DNA of 64,000 nt from Psychroserpens sp. (GTDB lineage Bacteria > Bacteroidota > Bacteroidia > Flavobacteriales > Flavobacteriaceae). The position numbers were made by a program, and so were the translations under genes. Within the stretch, counting starts at the first letter, position 1. Each line of letters starts with the position of its first letter. The notes beneath the pieces are model-generated. The model worked only from the letters and a program-made list of their open reading frames with translations, did no database searches and was not told the DNA's origin. Shown one piece after another: positions 55,297 through 63,557 of the stretch. The stretch covers positions 372,001-436,000 of the forward strand of contig JAEPNY010000001.1 in the NCBI GenBank assembly GCA_017643165.1, given 5' to 3'.

Positions 55297-56604
55297 TTAA
55301 TCAAGTATTGTGAATTTAATTTGTTTGATTCTTTTTTTGTCGATGGCTTCTATAGTAAAAACGTAGTTTTTAAAATTTATTTTACTCTGGAGTCTCGGAA
55401 AGATACCTGAAATTTCCAAAACAAAACCTGCGATGGTTTCAGCTTCACCTTTTTGGTCCTCGAATATGGACTCATTCTTTAGTTTCACAATTCGGTAAAA
55501 ATCCTTTAGCGTCGTTTTGCCTTCAAATGAATAGTTGTTGTCGTCTAATTTGGTATAAATAACATCATCATCATCAAATTCGTCACTGATATCACCTACG
55601 ATTTCTTCGATAACATCCTCTAGAGAGATGACACCTGATGTACCACCATATTCATCAACCACTACCGCTAAGTGCACTTTTTTCTCTCGAAACTCAACCA
55701 TGAGATCATCAAGCTTTTTATTTTCAGGAACAAAGAATGGTTCACGTATTAAACTCGTCCAATCAAATGCTTTACGTTCAATATGTGGCAAAAGATCTTT
55801 AATGTACAAGATGCCTATTACCTGGTCGATATTATCTTTATAAACCGGAATCCTAGAGTACCCATTTTTAACGACCTCAGGTATAATCTGAGAATAATCC
55901 AGATCATGACTCAAGGCAAAAATATCCATTCGCGGTCGCATGACTTGTTTGGTATCTGTATTTCCAAATGAAACGATGCCTTCTAGAATTTTTTGCTCTT
56001 CCATTGTGGTGTCACCTTCGGTTGTTAATTCTAATGCCTGAGACAGCTGGTCGACGCTTAAGTTTGTTTTTTGTTTCCCAAATCGATTTTGAATTCCTAA
56101 TGTTATACTTCGCATTGGTAAGCTCACCGGAGAAAATATAACATCTAATAATTTCAAAGGAATGGCCATGAATGATGCGAATTTTACGCGATTTCTGCTG
56201 GCATATATTTTCGGAATAATTTCTCCGAATAATAAAATCAAAAAGGTAATCACTACAACTTCGAGTACAAACCTAACCCAGCGCAGTTCAATATCTGCGA
56301 ATAAGTGTTCTCCTAAATAGGCGAATAAAATTACGATCCCGATATTAATGAAGTTATTAGCCACGAGAATGGTTGCTAATAATTTCTTTGGTCGATCGAG
56401 TAATTTTGAAATTATATCGAAGGTTTTTGTATTCGACTCAAGGCCATTATCAATGTCAGATTTTGTAAGCGAGAAAAAAGCAACTTCAGCTCCAGAAATT
56501 AGTGCAGAACAACAAAGTAGTATCAATAATAATACAAGGCCAGAAATAAATGGAACGTCTACATTGAGTAATGTGAGAAAGTAACTCGGGGGTTCAGGAT
56601 CCAA
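55297..56604 (-). CDS. gldE: Gliding motility-associated protein GldE (CorC/HlyC-type membrane protein)
   Basis: 435 residues. An N-terminal CNNM/DUF21 membrane domain with four hydrophobic segments (VLLLILLCCSALISGAEVAFFSL, then KLLATILVANNFINIGIVILF and a further pair to about residue 180), a pair of CBS domains (about 215-335; GYSRIPVYKDNIDQVIGILYIKD and KVHLAVVVDEYGGTSGVISLED) and a CorC_HlyC transporter-associated domain at the C-terminus. This is GldE of the gldDE pair. It may move magnesium or sense it, but its part in gliding is unknown. It lies 19 bases after ssb and 6 before gldD. Confidence 0.92.
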   Translation of the reverse strand: MDPEPPSYFLTLLNVDVPFISGLVLLLILLCCSALISGAEVAFFSLTKSDIDNGLESNTKTFDIISKLLDRPKKLLATILVANNFINIGIVILFAYLGEHLFADIELRWVRFVLEVVVITFLILLFGEIIPKIYASRNRVKFASFMAIPLKLLDVIFSPVSLPMRSITLGIQNRFGKQKTNLSVDQLSQALELTTEGDTTMEEQKILEGIVSFGNTDTKQVMRPRMDIFALSHDLDYSQIIPEVVKNGYSRIPVYKDNIDQVIGILYIKDLLPHIERKAFDWTSLIREPFFVPENKKLDDLMVEFREKKVHLAVVVDEYGGTSGVISLEDVIEEIVGDISDEFDDDDVIYTKLDDNNYSFEGKTTLKDFYRIVKLKNESIFEDQKGEAETIAGFVLEISGIFPRLQSKINFKNYVFTIEAIDKKRIKQIKFTILD

Positions 56605-56623
56605 AGCAAATAATTTTAATTAA

Positions 56624-57076
56624 TTAGAATGGAAGATCGTCATTGTCTTCAGCAATCGATTTTGGTTCGCTCATTTCAGCAGATCTATTAGGTGCGGCTT
56701 GATGCTGACTAGCTTGTTCAGCTTGCCCCTGACTTTCACTTTTGGTTGTAAGGAATGTAAAATCGGTACATTGAATTTCTGTTGAATAGCGATCTGCACC
56801 TTTATCATCAGTCCATTTTCGGGTTTTTAATCGGCCTTCAATATAGACTTTATCACCTTTCGACAAATACTTTTCGCAAATCTCAGCTGCTTTATTTCTC
56901 ACAACGATATTGTGCCATTCTGTATTTGTGACGCGTTCGTTTGTTTGTTTATTGACATAAGTTTCATTAGTCGCTAATGGAAATCGGCCTACACAATTTC
57001 CGCCTTCAAAATAATGCATCTTAACTTCATCACCTAAGTGTCCAATTAGCATTACTTTATTTAGTGTTCCTGACAT
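56624..57076 (-). CDS. ssb: Single-stranded DNA-binding protein
   Basis: 150 residues. OB fold in about residues 1-110 (MSGTLNKVMLIGHLGDEVK, TEWHNIVVRNKAAEICEKYLSKGDKVYIEGRLKTRKW), then a glutamine-rich linker (ESQGQAEQASQHQAAPN) and the acidic interaction tip DNDDLPF, which binds partner repair proteins. It works as a tetramer on single-stranded DNA. It has its own -7 box 23 bases upstream, and is followed by gldE within 19 bases; mutY precedes it by 78. Confidence 0.95.
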   Translation of the reverse strand: MSGTLNKVMLIGHLGDEVKMHYFEGGNCVGRFPLATNETYVNKQTNERVTNTEWHNIVVRNKAAEICEKYLSKGDKVYIEGRLKTRKWTDDKGADRYSTEIQCTDFTFLTTKSESQGQAEQASQHQAAPNRSAEMSEPKSIAEDNDDLPF

Positions 57077-57098
57077 AGTTTATTCTTGTTATAGTGCG

Positions 57099-57106
57099 CA
57101 AAATTA
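57099..57106 (-). promoter_or_regulatory. -7 box of ssb
   Basis: Minus-strand TAATTTTG, an exact match to TAnnTTTG, 22 bases before the ssb ATG at 57076. It suggests ssb-gldE-gldD can be transcribed apart from mutY. Confidence 0.45.
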
Positions 57107-57154
57107 ATCATTTTGCATCGGTAGTATTAAAAGTAATAAAATTTTGTGAGATAG

Positions 57155-58195
57155 CTAAAAACCAAATTCTTCTATAAAATTGCTTATTAATACAGGCGCA
57201 GGAAATGATTGTAAGGATGTAATTGGCATGCCTGCTTTAGGAAGTTGATCAATCTCAATGATCCAAAATCGCGTATGTAAATGTTGATGTGATAGTTTAT
57301 GAATAACATCCGTTGTATTGTATAAACTAAATTCAAAAGTAGATCCATTAAAATAGTTGACAACCTCCTTATGGGAGCGAAAATTTTCGGTCTGCAGTGG
57401 TGTTTCACTTTCAATAAGTGGGAATTGATAGAGATTTCGCCAAATGCCCTTTGAAGTTCGCTTTTCAAAAATGGTTTGTTTATCGCTAGATATTAGAACT
57501 AAAAAATTGATATGCTTTTTAGTAATCTTCGTCTTTTTGAGTTTAACAGGTAGCTTTTCTACAAGTCCATTTTGCAATGCTTTACAGCTATCTTTTAAGG
57601 GGCAAACAATGCAATAAGGATTTTTTGGTTTGCATTGCATAGCACCAAACTCCATGATGGCCTGATTATAATCACCAGGACGTTCATGGTCAATTAATGT
57701 GGAAGCAATTGCTTTAAATTCTTTAATGCCTTTGGTGGAATTTATCGGTGTATCCAATCCGAAGTAACGTGATAGAACGCGATAGACATTTCCGTCGACC
57801 ACAGCTGTTGGTTCATCAAAACATATGGATGCTATCGCACTTGCTGTATAGTCTCCAACACCTTTAAGTTTGATAATTTCTGAATATGTTGATGGAAATA
57901 TGCCATTGCATTCGGACGCAATAAACTTGGCAGCCGAATGTAAATTTCGAGCCCGAGAATAGTAACCAAGACCTTGCCATAATTTTAATACCTGCTCTTC
58001 TGAAGCATTAGCAAGATCGAAAACCGTAGGGAAATGATTTACGAAAGCTTCATAATATGGTAATCCTTGCTTGATCTGCGTTTGTTGTAATATAATTTCT
58101 GATAACCAGATATTATATGGATTTTTTGTTTCGCGCCACGGCAAGTTTCTCTTATTGTCTGAGTACCAATGTGTTAAAATTTCTGTAAAATTCAT
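57155..58195 (-). CDS. mutY: A/G-specific adenine glycosylase
   Basis: 346 residues. Removes adenine mispaired with 8-oxoguanine. The catalytic glutamate lies near SEIILQQTQIKQGLPYYEAF, the HhH motif is LKGVGDYTASAIAS with the following catalytic aspartate in VVDGNVYRVLSRYFG, and the 4Fe-4S cluster is C-x6-C-x2-C-x5-C (CKPKNPYCIVCPLKDSC). The C-terminal NUDIX-like domain (about residues 225-346) recognises the 8-oxoG. Starts at ATG 58195 with a -7 box 20 bases upstream. First gene of the cluster with ssb, gldE and gldD. Confidence 0.95.
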   Translation of the reverse strand: MNFTEILTHWYSDNKRNLPWRETKNPYNIWLSEIILQQTQIKQGLPYYEAFVNHFPTVFDLANASEEQVLKLWQGLGYYSRARNLHSAAKFIASECNGIFPSTYSEIIKLKGVGDYTASAIASICFDEPTAVVDGNVYRVLSRYFGLDTPINSTKGIKEFKAIASTLIDHERPGDYNQAIMEFGAMQCKPKNPYCIVCPLKDSCKALQNGLVEKLPVKLKKTKITKKHINFLVLISSDKQTIFEKRTSKGIWRNLYQFPLIESETPLQTENFRSHKEVVNYFNGSTFEFSLYNTTDVIHKLSHQHLHTRFWIIEIDQLPKAGMPITSLQSFPAPVLISNFIEEFGF

Positions 58196-58214
58196 TTAAT
58201 CCGAGACATATTTG

Positions 58215-58222
58215 CAAAAGTA
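58215..58222 (-). promoter_or_regulatory. -7 box of mutY
   Basis: Minus-strand TACTTTTG, an exact match to TAnnTTTG, 19 bases before the mutY ATG. Confidence 0.45.
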
Positions 58223-58256
58223 AATCTTTATAAGGTTAAATTTTAATTAATTACGC

Positions 58257-58288
58257 TTGAAATATTGAAATTAAATTAACTATATTTG
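58257..58288 (+). promoter_or_regulatory. Promoter of the HU-family gene
   Basis: TTG (58257-58259) and TATATTTG (58281-58288) separated by 21 bases fit the -33/-7 pattern well, 41 bases before the ATG at 58330. The -7 box is an exact match. Confidence 0.7.
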
Positions 58289-58329
58289 CATCCCTTATAA
58301 TTAATAGATAACCCTAAAAATTAATAACA

Positions 58330-58620
58330 ATGACAAAAGCTGACTTAGTAGCGAAAATTTCTGATAAATTAGGAATTGAGAAAGGAGATGTGCAAGCAAC
58401 AGTAGAAACATTTATGGAAGAAGTAAAATCTTCTTTAGAAGGTGGAGATAATGTATACCTAAGAGGTTTCGGAAGTTTTATCGTTAAAACTAGAGCGGAG
58501 AAAACTGGTCGTAACATTTCAAAAAACACAACAATCAAAATACCTGCTCACAACATACCAGCATTTAAACCAGCTAAAGTATTTGTTGAAGGTGTTAAAA
58601 CGAACGTAGAAGTAAACTAA
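58330..58620 (+). CDS. HU/IHF-family DNA-binding protein
   Basis: 96 residues of the HU fold: helices MTKADLVAKISDKLGIEKGDV, the strand FGSFIVKTRAEKTGRNISK with the characteristic GxF and RxGRNxxK arm, and PAHNIPAFKPAKVF (the IP-xx-xx-xxF-KP end). A nucleoid protein that bends DNA and acts as a dimer. It is slightly longer than 90-residue HU because of the C-terminal EGVKTNVEVN tail. Whether it is HU or IHF-like is open. The 29-residue ribosomal-type gene follows 60 bases later. Confidence 0.95.
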   Translation: MTKADLVAKISDKLGIEKGDVQATVETFMEEVKSSLEGGDNVYLRGFGSFIVKTRAEKTGRNISKNTTIKIPAHNIPAFKPAKVFVEGVKTNVEVN

Positions 58621-58626
58621 AGCACA

Positions 58627-58645
58627 TGCCGTACGTAGTATGGCA
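58627..58645 (+). repeat. Hairpin between the HU gene and the 29-residue basic gene
   Basis: TGCCGTAC (58627-58634) and GTATGGCA (58638-58645) form an 8-base stem with one G-T pair and a GTA loop, 6 bases after the HU stop. It is not followed by a T-run, so mRNA processing or stability is more likely than termination. Confidence 0.5.
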
Positions 58646-58680
58646 GTAAAAAACAAATATTAATTTTAAAGACTTATTTT

Positions 58681-58770
58681 ATGCCAAGTGGTAAAAAAAG
58701 AAAAAGACACAAGGTAGCGACGCATAAGCGTAAAAAACGTAGACGCGCTAATCGTCACAAAAAGAAATAA
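58681..58770 (+). CDS. 29-residue very basic ribosomal-type protein
   Basis: An ATG-started frame reading MPSGKKRKRHKVATHKRKKR and ending NRHKKK: 29 residues of which most are Lys, Arg or His, with no acidic residue. This exact kind of sequence is conserved in Bacteroidota. I believe it corresponds to the Bacteroidota-specific ribosomal protein found in the Flavobacterium johnsoniae ribosome structure and named bL38, but I cite this from memory and could not check it. Expected location: 50S ribosomal subunit. It lies between HU and the RNase E/G gene, and its stop codon lies within the stem of a strong terminator. Confidence 0.85.
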   Translation: MPSGKKRKRHKVATHKRKKRRRANRHKKK

Positions 58771-58809
58771 ATTAAGAAAAGTAGTTTTTTAACTACTTTT
58801 CTTAATTTA
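58768..58809 (+). terminator. Terminator after the 29-residue basic gene (stem includes its stop codon)
   Basis: Perfect 19-base arms (58768-58786, 58791-58809), loop TTTT, core AAGAAAAGTAGTT. The left arm begins with the stop codon TAA. A TTTTAA context after the second arm is weak for release, but length and perfection are convincing. The rest of the 185-base gap before the next gene shows no feature. Confidence 0.75.
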
Positions 58810-58955
58810 AAAAACAACGTTCTTTGATATAAAATTCATGTTATTTTTTCGGTTTACCATCGAAAATCATGAGTTTGCTGGATTAACATCCTGTGTCAAA
58901 ATATAGTAATATCCATCTGTTTTGAACTGATTCAAAATAGACTAAAATTAACAAC

Positions 58956-60500
58956 ATGGAAAAAGAATTGATTATAAGATCGAGTTCTGATATTGTTGAT
59001 TTTGCCTTATTAAAAGATGGAAAACTTATCGAGTTACACAAAGATGAAGATGATAATAACTTTTCTGTAGGTGATATATTTATTGCTAAAATTAGAAAAG
59101 CTATTCCAGGACTAAATGCCGCATTTGTTAATGTTGGCTATGAGAAAGATGCATTTTTGCACTATCATGATCTTGGTCCAAAGTTACCTTCACTTTTGAA
59201 ATTCGTTAAACGTGTAAGCACAGGTAGACATACCGATTTTTTATTAAAAAACTTTCAATTTGAAAAAGATATTGATAAAAATGGAAGCATTTCAAATGCA
59301 TTAAAATCCAATCAATCAATATTGGTTCAAATTGTAAAGGAACCAATTTCAACCAAAGGTCCTCGTATTAGTAGTGAACTTTCAATTGCTGGACGATATA
59401 TTGTTCTAGTACCTTTTTCTGATCGTATTTCTATTTCTCAAAAAATAGAATCTAAAGAAGAAAAAGACCGACTTAAACGTCTTGTAAAAAGTATCACGCC
59501 GAAAGGCTTTGGTGTAATTATTAGAACTGTCGCAGAAGGCAAGAAAGTAGCCGAACTTGACAGAGATTTACAAAACTTGCTGAATAGATGGACAGCAATG
59601 TGTAAAAAACTAAACAAGGCGCATATGCCAAGCAAGGTGTTGAGTGAAATGAACAAAGCCTCTTCTATTTTAAGAGATATTTTTGATGATTCGTTCTCAA
59701 GTATCATTGTTGATGATGAAGTTGTATATGGCCAGATTAAAGATTATGTGCAAGAAATTGCGCCCAAGAAAGAATCAATTGTAAAGTATTATAAAAATGG
59801 TGTTCCTGTATTTGAAAAATATGGAATAGAGCGCCAGATCAAAACCTCATTCGGTCGAACAGTATCTATGGCAAAAGGTGCGTATTTGGTGATCGAACAT
59901 ACCGAGGCAATGCATGTGATTGATGTCAATAGTGGGAATAGATCTAACAAAGAAAAAAATCAAGAAGATACTGCATTAGAAGTTAATTTAATTTCTGCAT
60001 CTGAAATTGCTCGTCAATTACGTTTACGTGATATGGGAGGAATCATTGTTGTAGACTTTATTGATATGAAAAGTGCGGAGAATCGAAAAAAATTGTACAA
60101 TCATCTTCGTGAAGAAATGAGTGATGATAAGGCAAAACATAAGATTTTGCCACCGAGTAAGTTTGGTTTAGTTCAAATTACCAGACAACGTGTTCGCCCA
60201 GAACGCAATATTAAAACCAAAGAAGAAAATCCTAATCAAGGTAGTAACGGTGAAATAGAAGCACCTATTAAAGTGATTCAAAAGATTACCCAAGACCTCG
60301 AAAGGCTTTTCAAAAAAGACTATAAAAAGGTGAGTTTAAACGCACACCCATTTATAGCGGCCTTTTTAACTAAAGGCTTTCCATCGGTACGTTCTAAATG
60401 GTTCATGGAACACAAAAAATGGGTAAAAATTATACCTAGAGACGCTTACACTTATCTTGAATATCATTTTTTTGATAAAAATGGTAAGGAAATCAAATAA
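58956..60500 (+). CDS. rng: Ribonuclease E/G family protein (Rng-like)
   Basis: 514 residues. Endoribonuclease for rRNA maturation and mRNA turnover. An S1-like RNA-binding domain (about residues 38-130; VGDIFIAKIRKAIPGLNAAFVNVG), an RNase H-like core, and the DNase I-like catalytic part with the magnesium ligands in MHVIDVNSGN and IIVVDFIDMK. Size is that of RNase G, without the long C-terminal scaffold of RNase E. It follows the 29-residue ribosomal-type gene but after a terminator, so it likely has its own promoter. Confidence 0.95.
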   Translation: MEKELIIRSSSDIVDFALLKDGKLIELHKDEDDNNFSVGDIFIAKIRKAIPGLNAAFVNVGYEKDAFLHYHDLGPKLPSLLKFVKRVSTGRHTDFLLKNFQFEKDIDKNGSISNALKSNQSILVQIVKEPISTKGPRISSELSIAGRYIVLVPFSDRISISQKIESKEEKDRLKRLVKSITPKGFGVIIRTVAEGKKVAELDRDLQNLLNRWTAMCKKLNKAHMPSKVLSEMNKASSILRDIFDDSFSSIIVDDEVVYGQIKDYVQEIAPKKESIVKYYKNGVPVFEKYGIERQIKTSFGRTVSMAKGAYLVIEHTEAMHVIDVNSGNRSNKEKNQEDTALEVNLISASEIARQLRLRDMGGIIVVDFIDMKSAENRKKLYNHLREEMSDDKAKHKILPPSKFGLVQITRQRVRPERNIKTKEENPNQGSNGEIEAPIKVIQKITQDLERLFKKDYKKVSLNAHPFIAAFLTKGFPSVRSKWFMEHKKWVKIIPRDAYTYLEYHFFDKNGKEIK

Positions 60501-60505
60501 TGTCA

Positions 60506-60540
60506 AAAAACCCCTTTTCGTTTAACGGAAAGGGGTTTTT
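60506..60540. terminator. Bidirectional terminator between rng and the aldo/keto reductase gene
   Basis: Arms of 15 bases (60506-60520 and 60526-60540) with one mismatch, core ACCCCTTTTCG, A-run before and T-run after. Confidence 0.88.
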
Positions 60541-60560
60541 GTTTTTAATCTTTCAACTTA

Positions 60561-61598
60561 TTATGGTGCTGGATTTGGCAATTCAGCATGTACTGCATCG
60601 ATCGTTTTCAAAATCTCATCACTAAGTTCGAAATTGATACTATCAATATTTTCTTCTAATTGCGCTAAAGATGTAGCTCCAATAATATTACTGGTCATAA
60701 ATGGTCTGTCGGTCACAAAGGCCAACGACATTTGTGCTAAGGTCATATTATGATCTTCAGCAATTCGCATGTAACGTTTCGTCGCTTCGGTAGCTTTGTC
60801 GCCACTATATCGTGCAAACCTTGGGAAGAGCTTCAATCTGGCATTATCAGCCGCTGTACCTTTGATGTATTTTCCTGATAATACACCAAAAGCCATTGGT
60901 GAATAAGCTAATAATCCGATGTCTTCACGTAAAGAGATTTCAGCCATGTCACCTTCAAACACACGATTCAATAACGAATAGGCGTTTTGAATAGTGATCA
61001 TTCTAGGTAAGGCGTTGGTCTTAGATTCTTCCAGATAACGCATAGTTCCCCATGCTTTTTCATTAGAGATTCCTACGTGTCTTATTTTACCAGATTTCAT
61101 GATCTCATCTAGATTATGAAGGATTTCATTAAAATTATCCGTCCATGGATCATTCGGATTGTGATTGTAATCGCGAACGCCAAAGGTGTTGGTTTGACGC
61201 TCAGGCCAGTGCAGTTGATACAAATCGATATAATCAGTTTTAAGTCGCTTTAAACTGGCATCAACGGCTTCGTTAAGTGCCGATTTACTAAATCCAGTAG
61301 TTCTAATGTGAGCCGTATAATCGCCAGGACCTGCGATTTTGGTCGCTAACACAACTTTATCACGATTCCCAGTTTTTTCAAACCAGTTTCCAATAATACG
61401 TTCAGTTTCAGCGTAAGTATCAGCAGTTGCGGGAACTGGATATAATTCGGCAACATCAAAGAAATTAACACCTTTATCCAGCGCCATGTCCATTTGTGCG
61501 AAGCCTTCGTCCTGTGTATTTTGATTTCCCCAGGTCATCGTCCCAAGGCATATTTTACTAACTTTAATATCAGTCTTAGGTAGTGTCGTATATCTCAT
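60561..61598 (-). CDS. Aldo/keto reductase, Tas-like
   Basis: 345 residues of the aldo/keto reductase (TIM-barrel) superfamily, NADPH-dependent. The catalytic tetrad is visible: D and Y in FFDVAELYPVP, K in VVLATKIAG and H in LYQLHWPERQT. The opening MRYTTLPKTDIKVSKICLGTMTWG and the RDYNHNPNDPWTDN insert place it with E. coli Tas-type enzymes. Cytoplasmic; the substrate is unknown. It stands alone, with a terminator shared with rng. Its upstream gap (61599-61694) contains a hairpin but no gene. Confidence 0.93.
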   Translation of the reverse strand: MRYTTLPKTDIKVSKICLGTMTWGNQNTQDEGFAQMDMALDKGVNFFDVAELYPVPATADTYAETERIIGNWFEKTGNRDKVVLATKIAGPGDYTAHIRTTGFSKSALNEAVDASLKRLKTDYIDLYQLHWPERQTNTFGVRDYNHNPNDPWTDNFNEILHNLDEIMKSGKIRHVGISNEKAWGTMRYLEESKTNALPRMITIQNAYSLLNRVFEGDMAEISLREDIGLLAYSPMAFGVLSGKYIKGTAADNARLKLFPRFARYSGDKATEATKRYMRIAEDHNMTLAQMSLAFVTDRPFMTSNIIGATSLAQLEENIDSINFELSDEILKTIDAVHAELPNPAP

Positions 61599-61634
61599 TT
61601 ATAGCATTTTTTAATCAGACGTGTAAAGATAAGA

Positions 61635-61667
61635 AGACCTTTCAGCTTTAAAAAAACGGAAAGGTCT
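61635..61667 (-). terminator. Probable terminator of the OmpA-family gene
   Basis: Perfect 9-base stem AGACCTTTC (61635-61643) and GAAAGGTCT (61659-61667) with a long loop, 28 bases past the OmpA-family stop. The following minus-strand sequence is only moderately T-rich, so the call is tentative. Confidence 0.5.
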
Positions 61668-61694
61668 AAATCTATGTTAAGTTTTGATATGGTA

Positions 61695-62654
61695 TTACAT
61701 ATCATTCAATAGCTTGGAGATCTCATCTAATTTAGGTGTCAAGATCACTTCAATACGACGGTTCTTGGCTTTGCCTTCAGGGGTATCGTTACTAGCAACA
61801 GGCGCAAATTCTCCACGACCTGCAGCCGTTAAGTTTTGCGGATTAATAGCCGCATTCTCTCTTAAGATATTCACGATAGCTGTAGCACGTTTTGTAGATA
61901 AATCCCAGTTACCACTTAATTGGCTATTGCCCTTATAAGGTACATTGTCGGTATGACCTTCAATAAGAATATTGATATCTGGATTATCGGCTAAAACTGT
62001 TCCTAATTGCTGTACAGCTTGCTTTCCTTGAGCTCCAACAGCCCAACTTCCTGATTGGAACAGGAGTTTATTTTCCATAGAAACATAGATCTTACCATCA
62101 CGCTGTTCTACAGTCAATCCTTTACCTTCAAAATTGGTTAGTGCTTTAGAAATCGCATCCTTCAACTGGCGCATTTCAGCTTCTTTCGACGCAATCACAT
62201 TCTCTAATTCTGCAACGCGTTTAGAACGCGACTCTAGTTCCTTTTTAAGCTGTTCTAAGCGTGCATTTTCTGCCGCTAATGCTTGTTCTTTAGCTTCTAA
62301 TTGCGCTAGTAATTCTCTGTTCTTCTTGACATTTTCCGCTATTGCTGCACTACTGTTCTTTTCTAAAGCATCATAGGATGATTTTAAGTTATCTAAATTC
62401 GCTTTAGTGGCGTCATAATCACTTTGCAATTTATTGCGTTGCGCTAACGTAGCATCATAGTCTTTCTGAAGTTTTGCAAGATCATTTTGAGCTTGGTTTA
62501 AGGCAGTCTCGAGGTCACGATTGGTTTCAGATAGTCTTCTGTTTTCTTGCTTTAAATTGGCGTATTTACCTTCTAGATCTTCATATATTTTCTTAGAAAC
62601 ACATGAGGTTGTTAATACGAATGTCAGTGCTATTAATGACAATTTTTTAATCAT
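61695..62654 (-). CDS. OmpA-family peptidoglycan-associated lipoprotein with coiled coil
   Basis: 319 residues. Lipoprotein signal (LIALTFVLTTSC; lipid on Cys near residue 18), a coiled coil of about 140 residues (about 25-165; LEGKYANLKQENRRLSETNRD onward, rich in Leu, Lys, Glu and Ala heptads) and a C-terminal OmpA domain (about 190-305; the peptidoglycan-binding residues lie in ILIEGHTDNVPY, LSTKRATAIVNIL and NRRIEVIL). It tethers the outer membrane to the cell wall, with the coiled coil spanning the periplasm. Starts 30 bases after the xth stop region. Confidence 0.93.
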   Translation of the reverse strand: MIKKLSLIALTFVLTTSCVSKKIYEDLEGKYANLKQENRRLSETNRDLETALNQAQNDLAKLQKDYDATLAQRNKLQSDYDATKANLDNLKSSYDALEKNSSAAIAENVKKNRELLAQLEAKEQALAAENARLEQLKKELESRSKRVAELENVIASKEAEMRQLKDAISKALTNFEGKGLTVEQRDGKIYVSMENKLLFQSGSWAVGAQGKQAVQQLGTVLADNPDINILIEGHTDNVPYKGNSQLSGNWDLSTKRATAIVNILRENAAINPQNLTAAGRGEFAPVASNDTPEGKAKNRRIEVILTPKLDEISKLLNDM

Positions 62655-62684
62655 GCTAAATCAATTTTGTTGTTTATTGTTAGT

Positions 62685-63446
62685 CTATTGTTCTATTTCT
62701 ACTAAAATGGGACAGTGATCACTGTGAACTGCCTCGGAGAGTATAACGCTTCGTTTTATGTTTTCTTGTAATGGTTGTGAAACCATCCCATAATCTAAGC
62801 GCCAGCCTTTATTATTTGCTCTGGCATTAGCACGATAACTCCACCAAGTATATTCTTGCTTTTCAGGATGTAAGTACCGGAATGAATCTACAAATCCGCT
62901 ATCAATGAATTTTCCAAGCCACTCGCGTTCTTCTGGTAAAAACCCAGAGACACCTTTCATTTTTGGGTTATGAATATCGATAGCCTCATGACAAATATTA
63001 TAATCGCCTAATACGACTAAATTTGGTTTTTCGGTTCTCAGATTATTTAAGTAATCATGGATCATATCCATATACTCAAATTTATGTGCAAGACGTGCAT
63101 CATTAGTTCCAGAAGGTAAGTACATACTCATAACGGATAAACCATTAAAGTCTGCTCTAAGGTTACGGCCTTCAAAATCCATCGACTCAATACCTGTACC
63201 ATATTCAATATGATCAGGTTCGTGTTTGCTCAAAATAGCCACACCACTGTAGCCTTTCTTTTGTGCGCTAAACCAATAATTGTATTTGTATCCAGCCTTT
63301 TCAAAAAGCTCAAGATCTAGCTGTTCTTTCATGGCTTTTATTTCTTGAAGACAAATAACATCCGGATCTGCACTCGTTAACCAATCGATAAATCCTTTGT
63401 TTATCGCTGCTCGAATGCCATTTACATTATAGGAGATGATTTTCAT
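62685..63446 (-). CDS. xth: Exodeoxyribonuclease III
   Basis: 253 residues. AP endonuclease and 3'-5' exonuclease of base-excision repair. Conserved parts: MKIISYNVNGIRAAINKGFIDWL (N-terminal metal-binding Asn), VICLQEIKAMKEQLD (catalytic Glu), VLGDYNICHEAIDIHNPK (Asp), FRYLHPEKQEYTWWSYRANARANNKGWRLDYGMV and SDHCPILVEIE (Asp-His). Length is typical. It follows the OmpA-family gene's start at 30 bases, in the same orientation, and is the likely head of that pair. Confidence 0.96.
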   Translation of the reverse strand: MKIISYNVNGIRAAINKGFIDWLTSADPDVICLQEIKAMKEQLDLELFEKAGYKYNYWFSAQKKGYSGVAILSKHEPDHIEYGTGIESMDFEGRNLRADFNGLSVMSMYLPSGTNDARLAHKFEYMDMIHDYLNNLRTEKPNLVVLGDYNICHEAIDIHNPKMKGVSGFLPEEREWLGKFIDSGFVDSFRYLHPEKQEYTWWSYRANARANNKGWRLDYGMVSQPLQENIKRSVILSEAVHSDHCPILVEIEQ

Positions 63447-63557
63447 TCTGAACCGTTTAGATTTCAGCTAAAATAAATAATATGGTACTTTTACACTATT
63501 ATTTTAAGGGCATTTTAACCATAAAATAATTTCCATCTTTAGAAGTTAATATACTGG

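Noticed and set aside
58771-58955. Gap between the 29-residue gene and rng as a possible RNA gene
   Set aside because: Beyond the terminator it shows no stable symmetric structure, conserved motif or frame, and is simply the leader region of rng.
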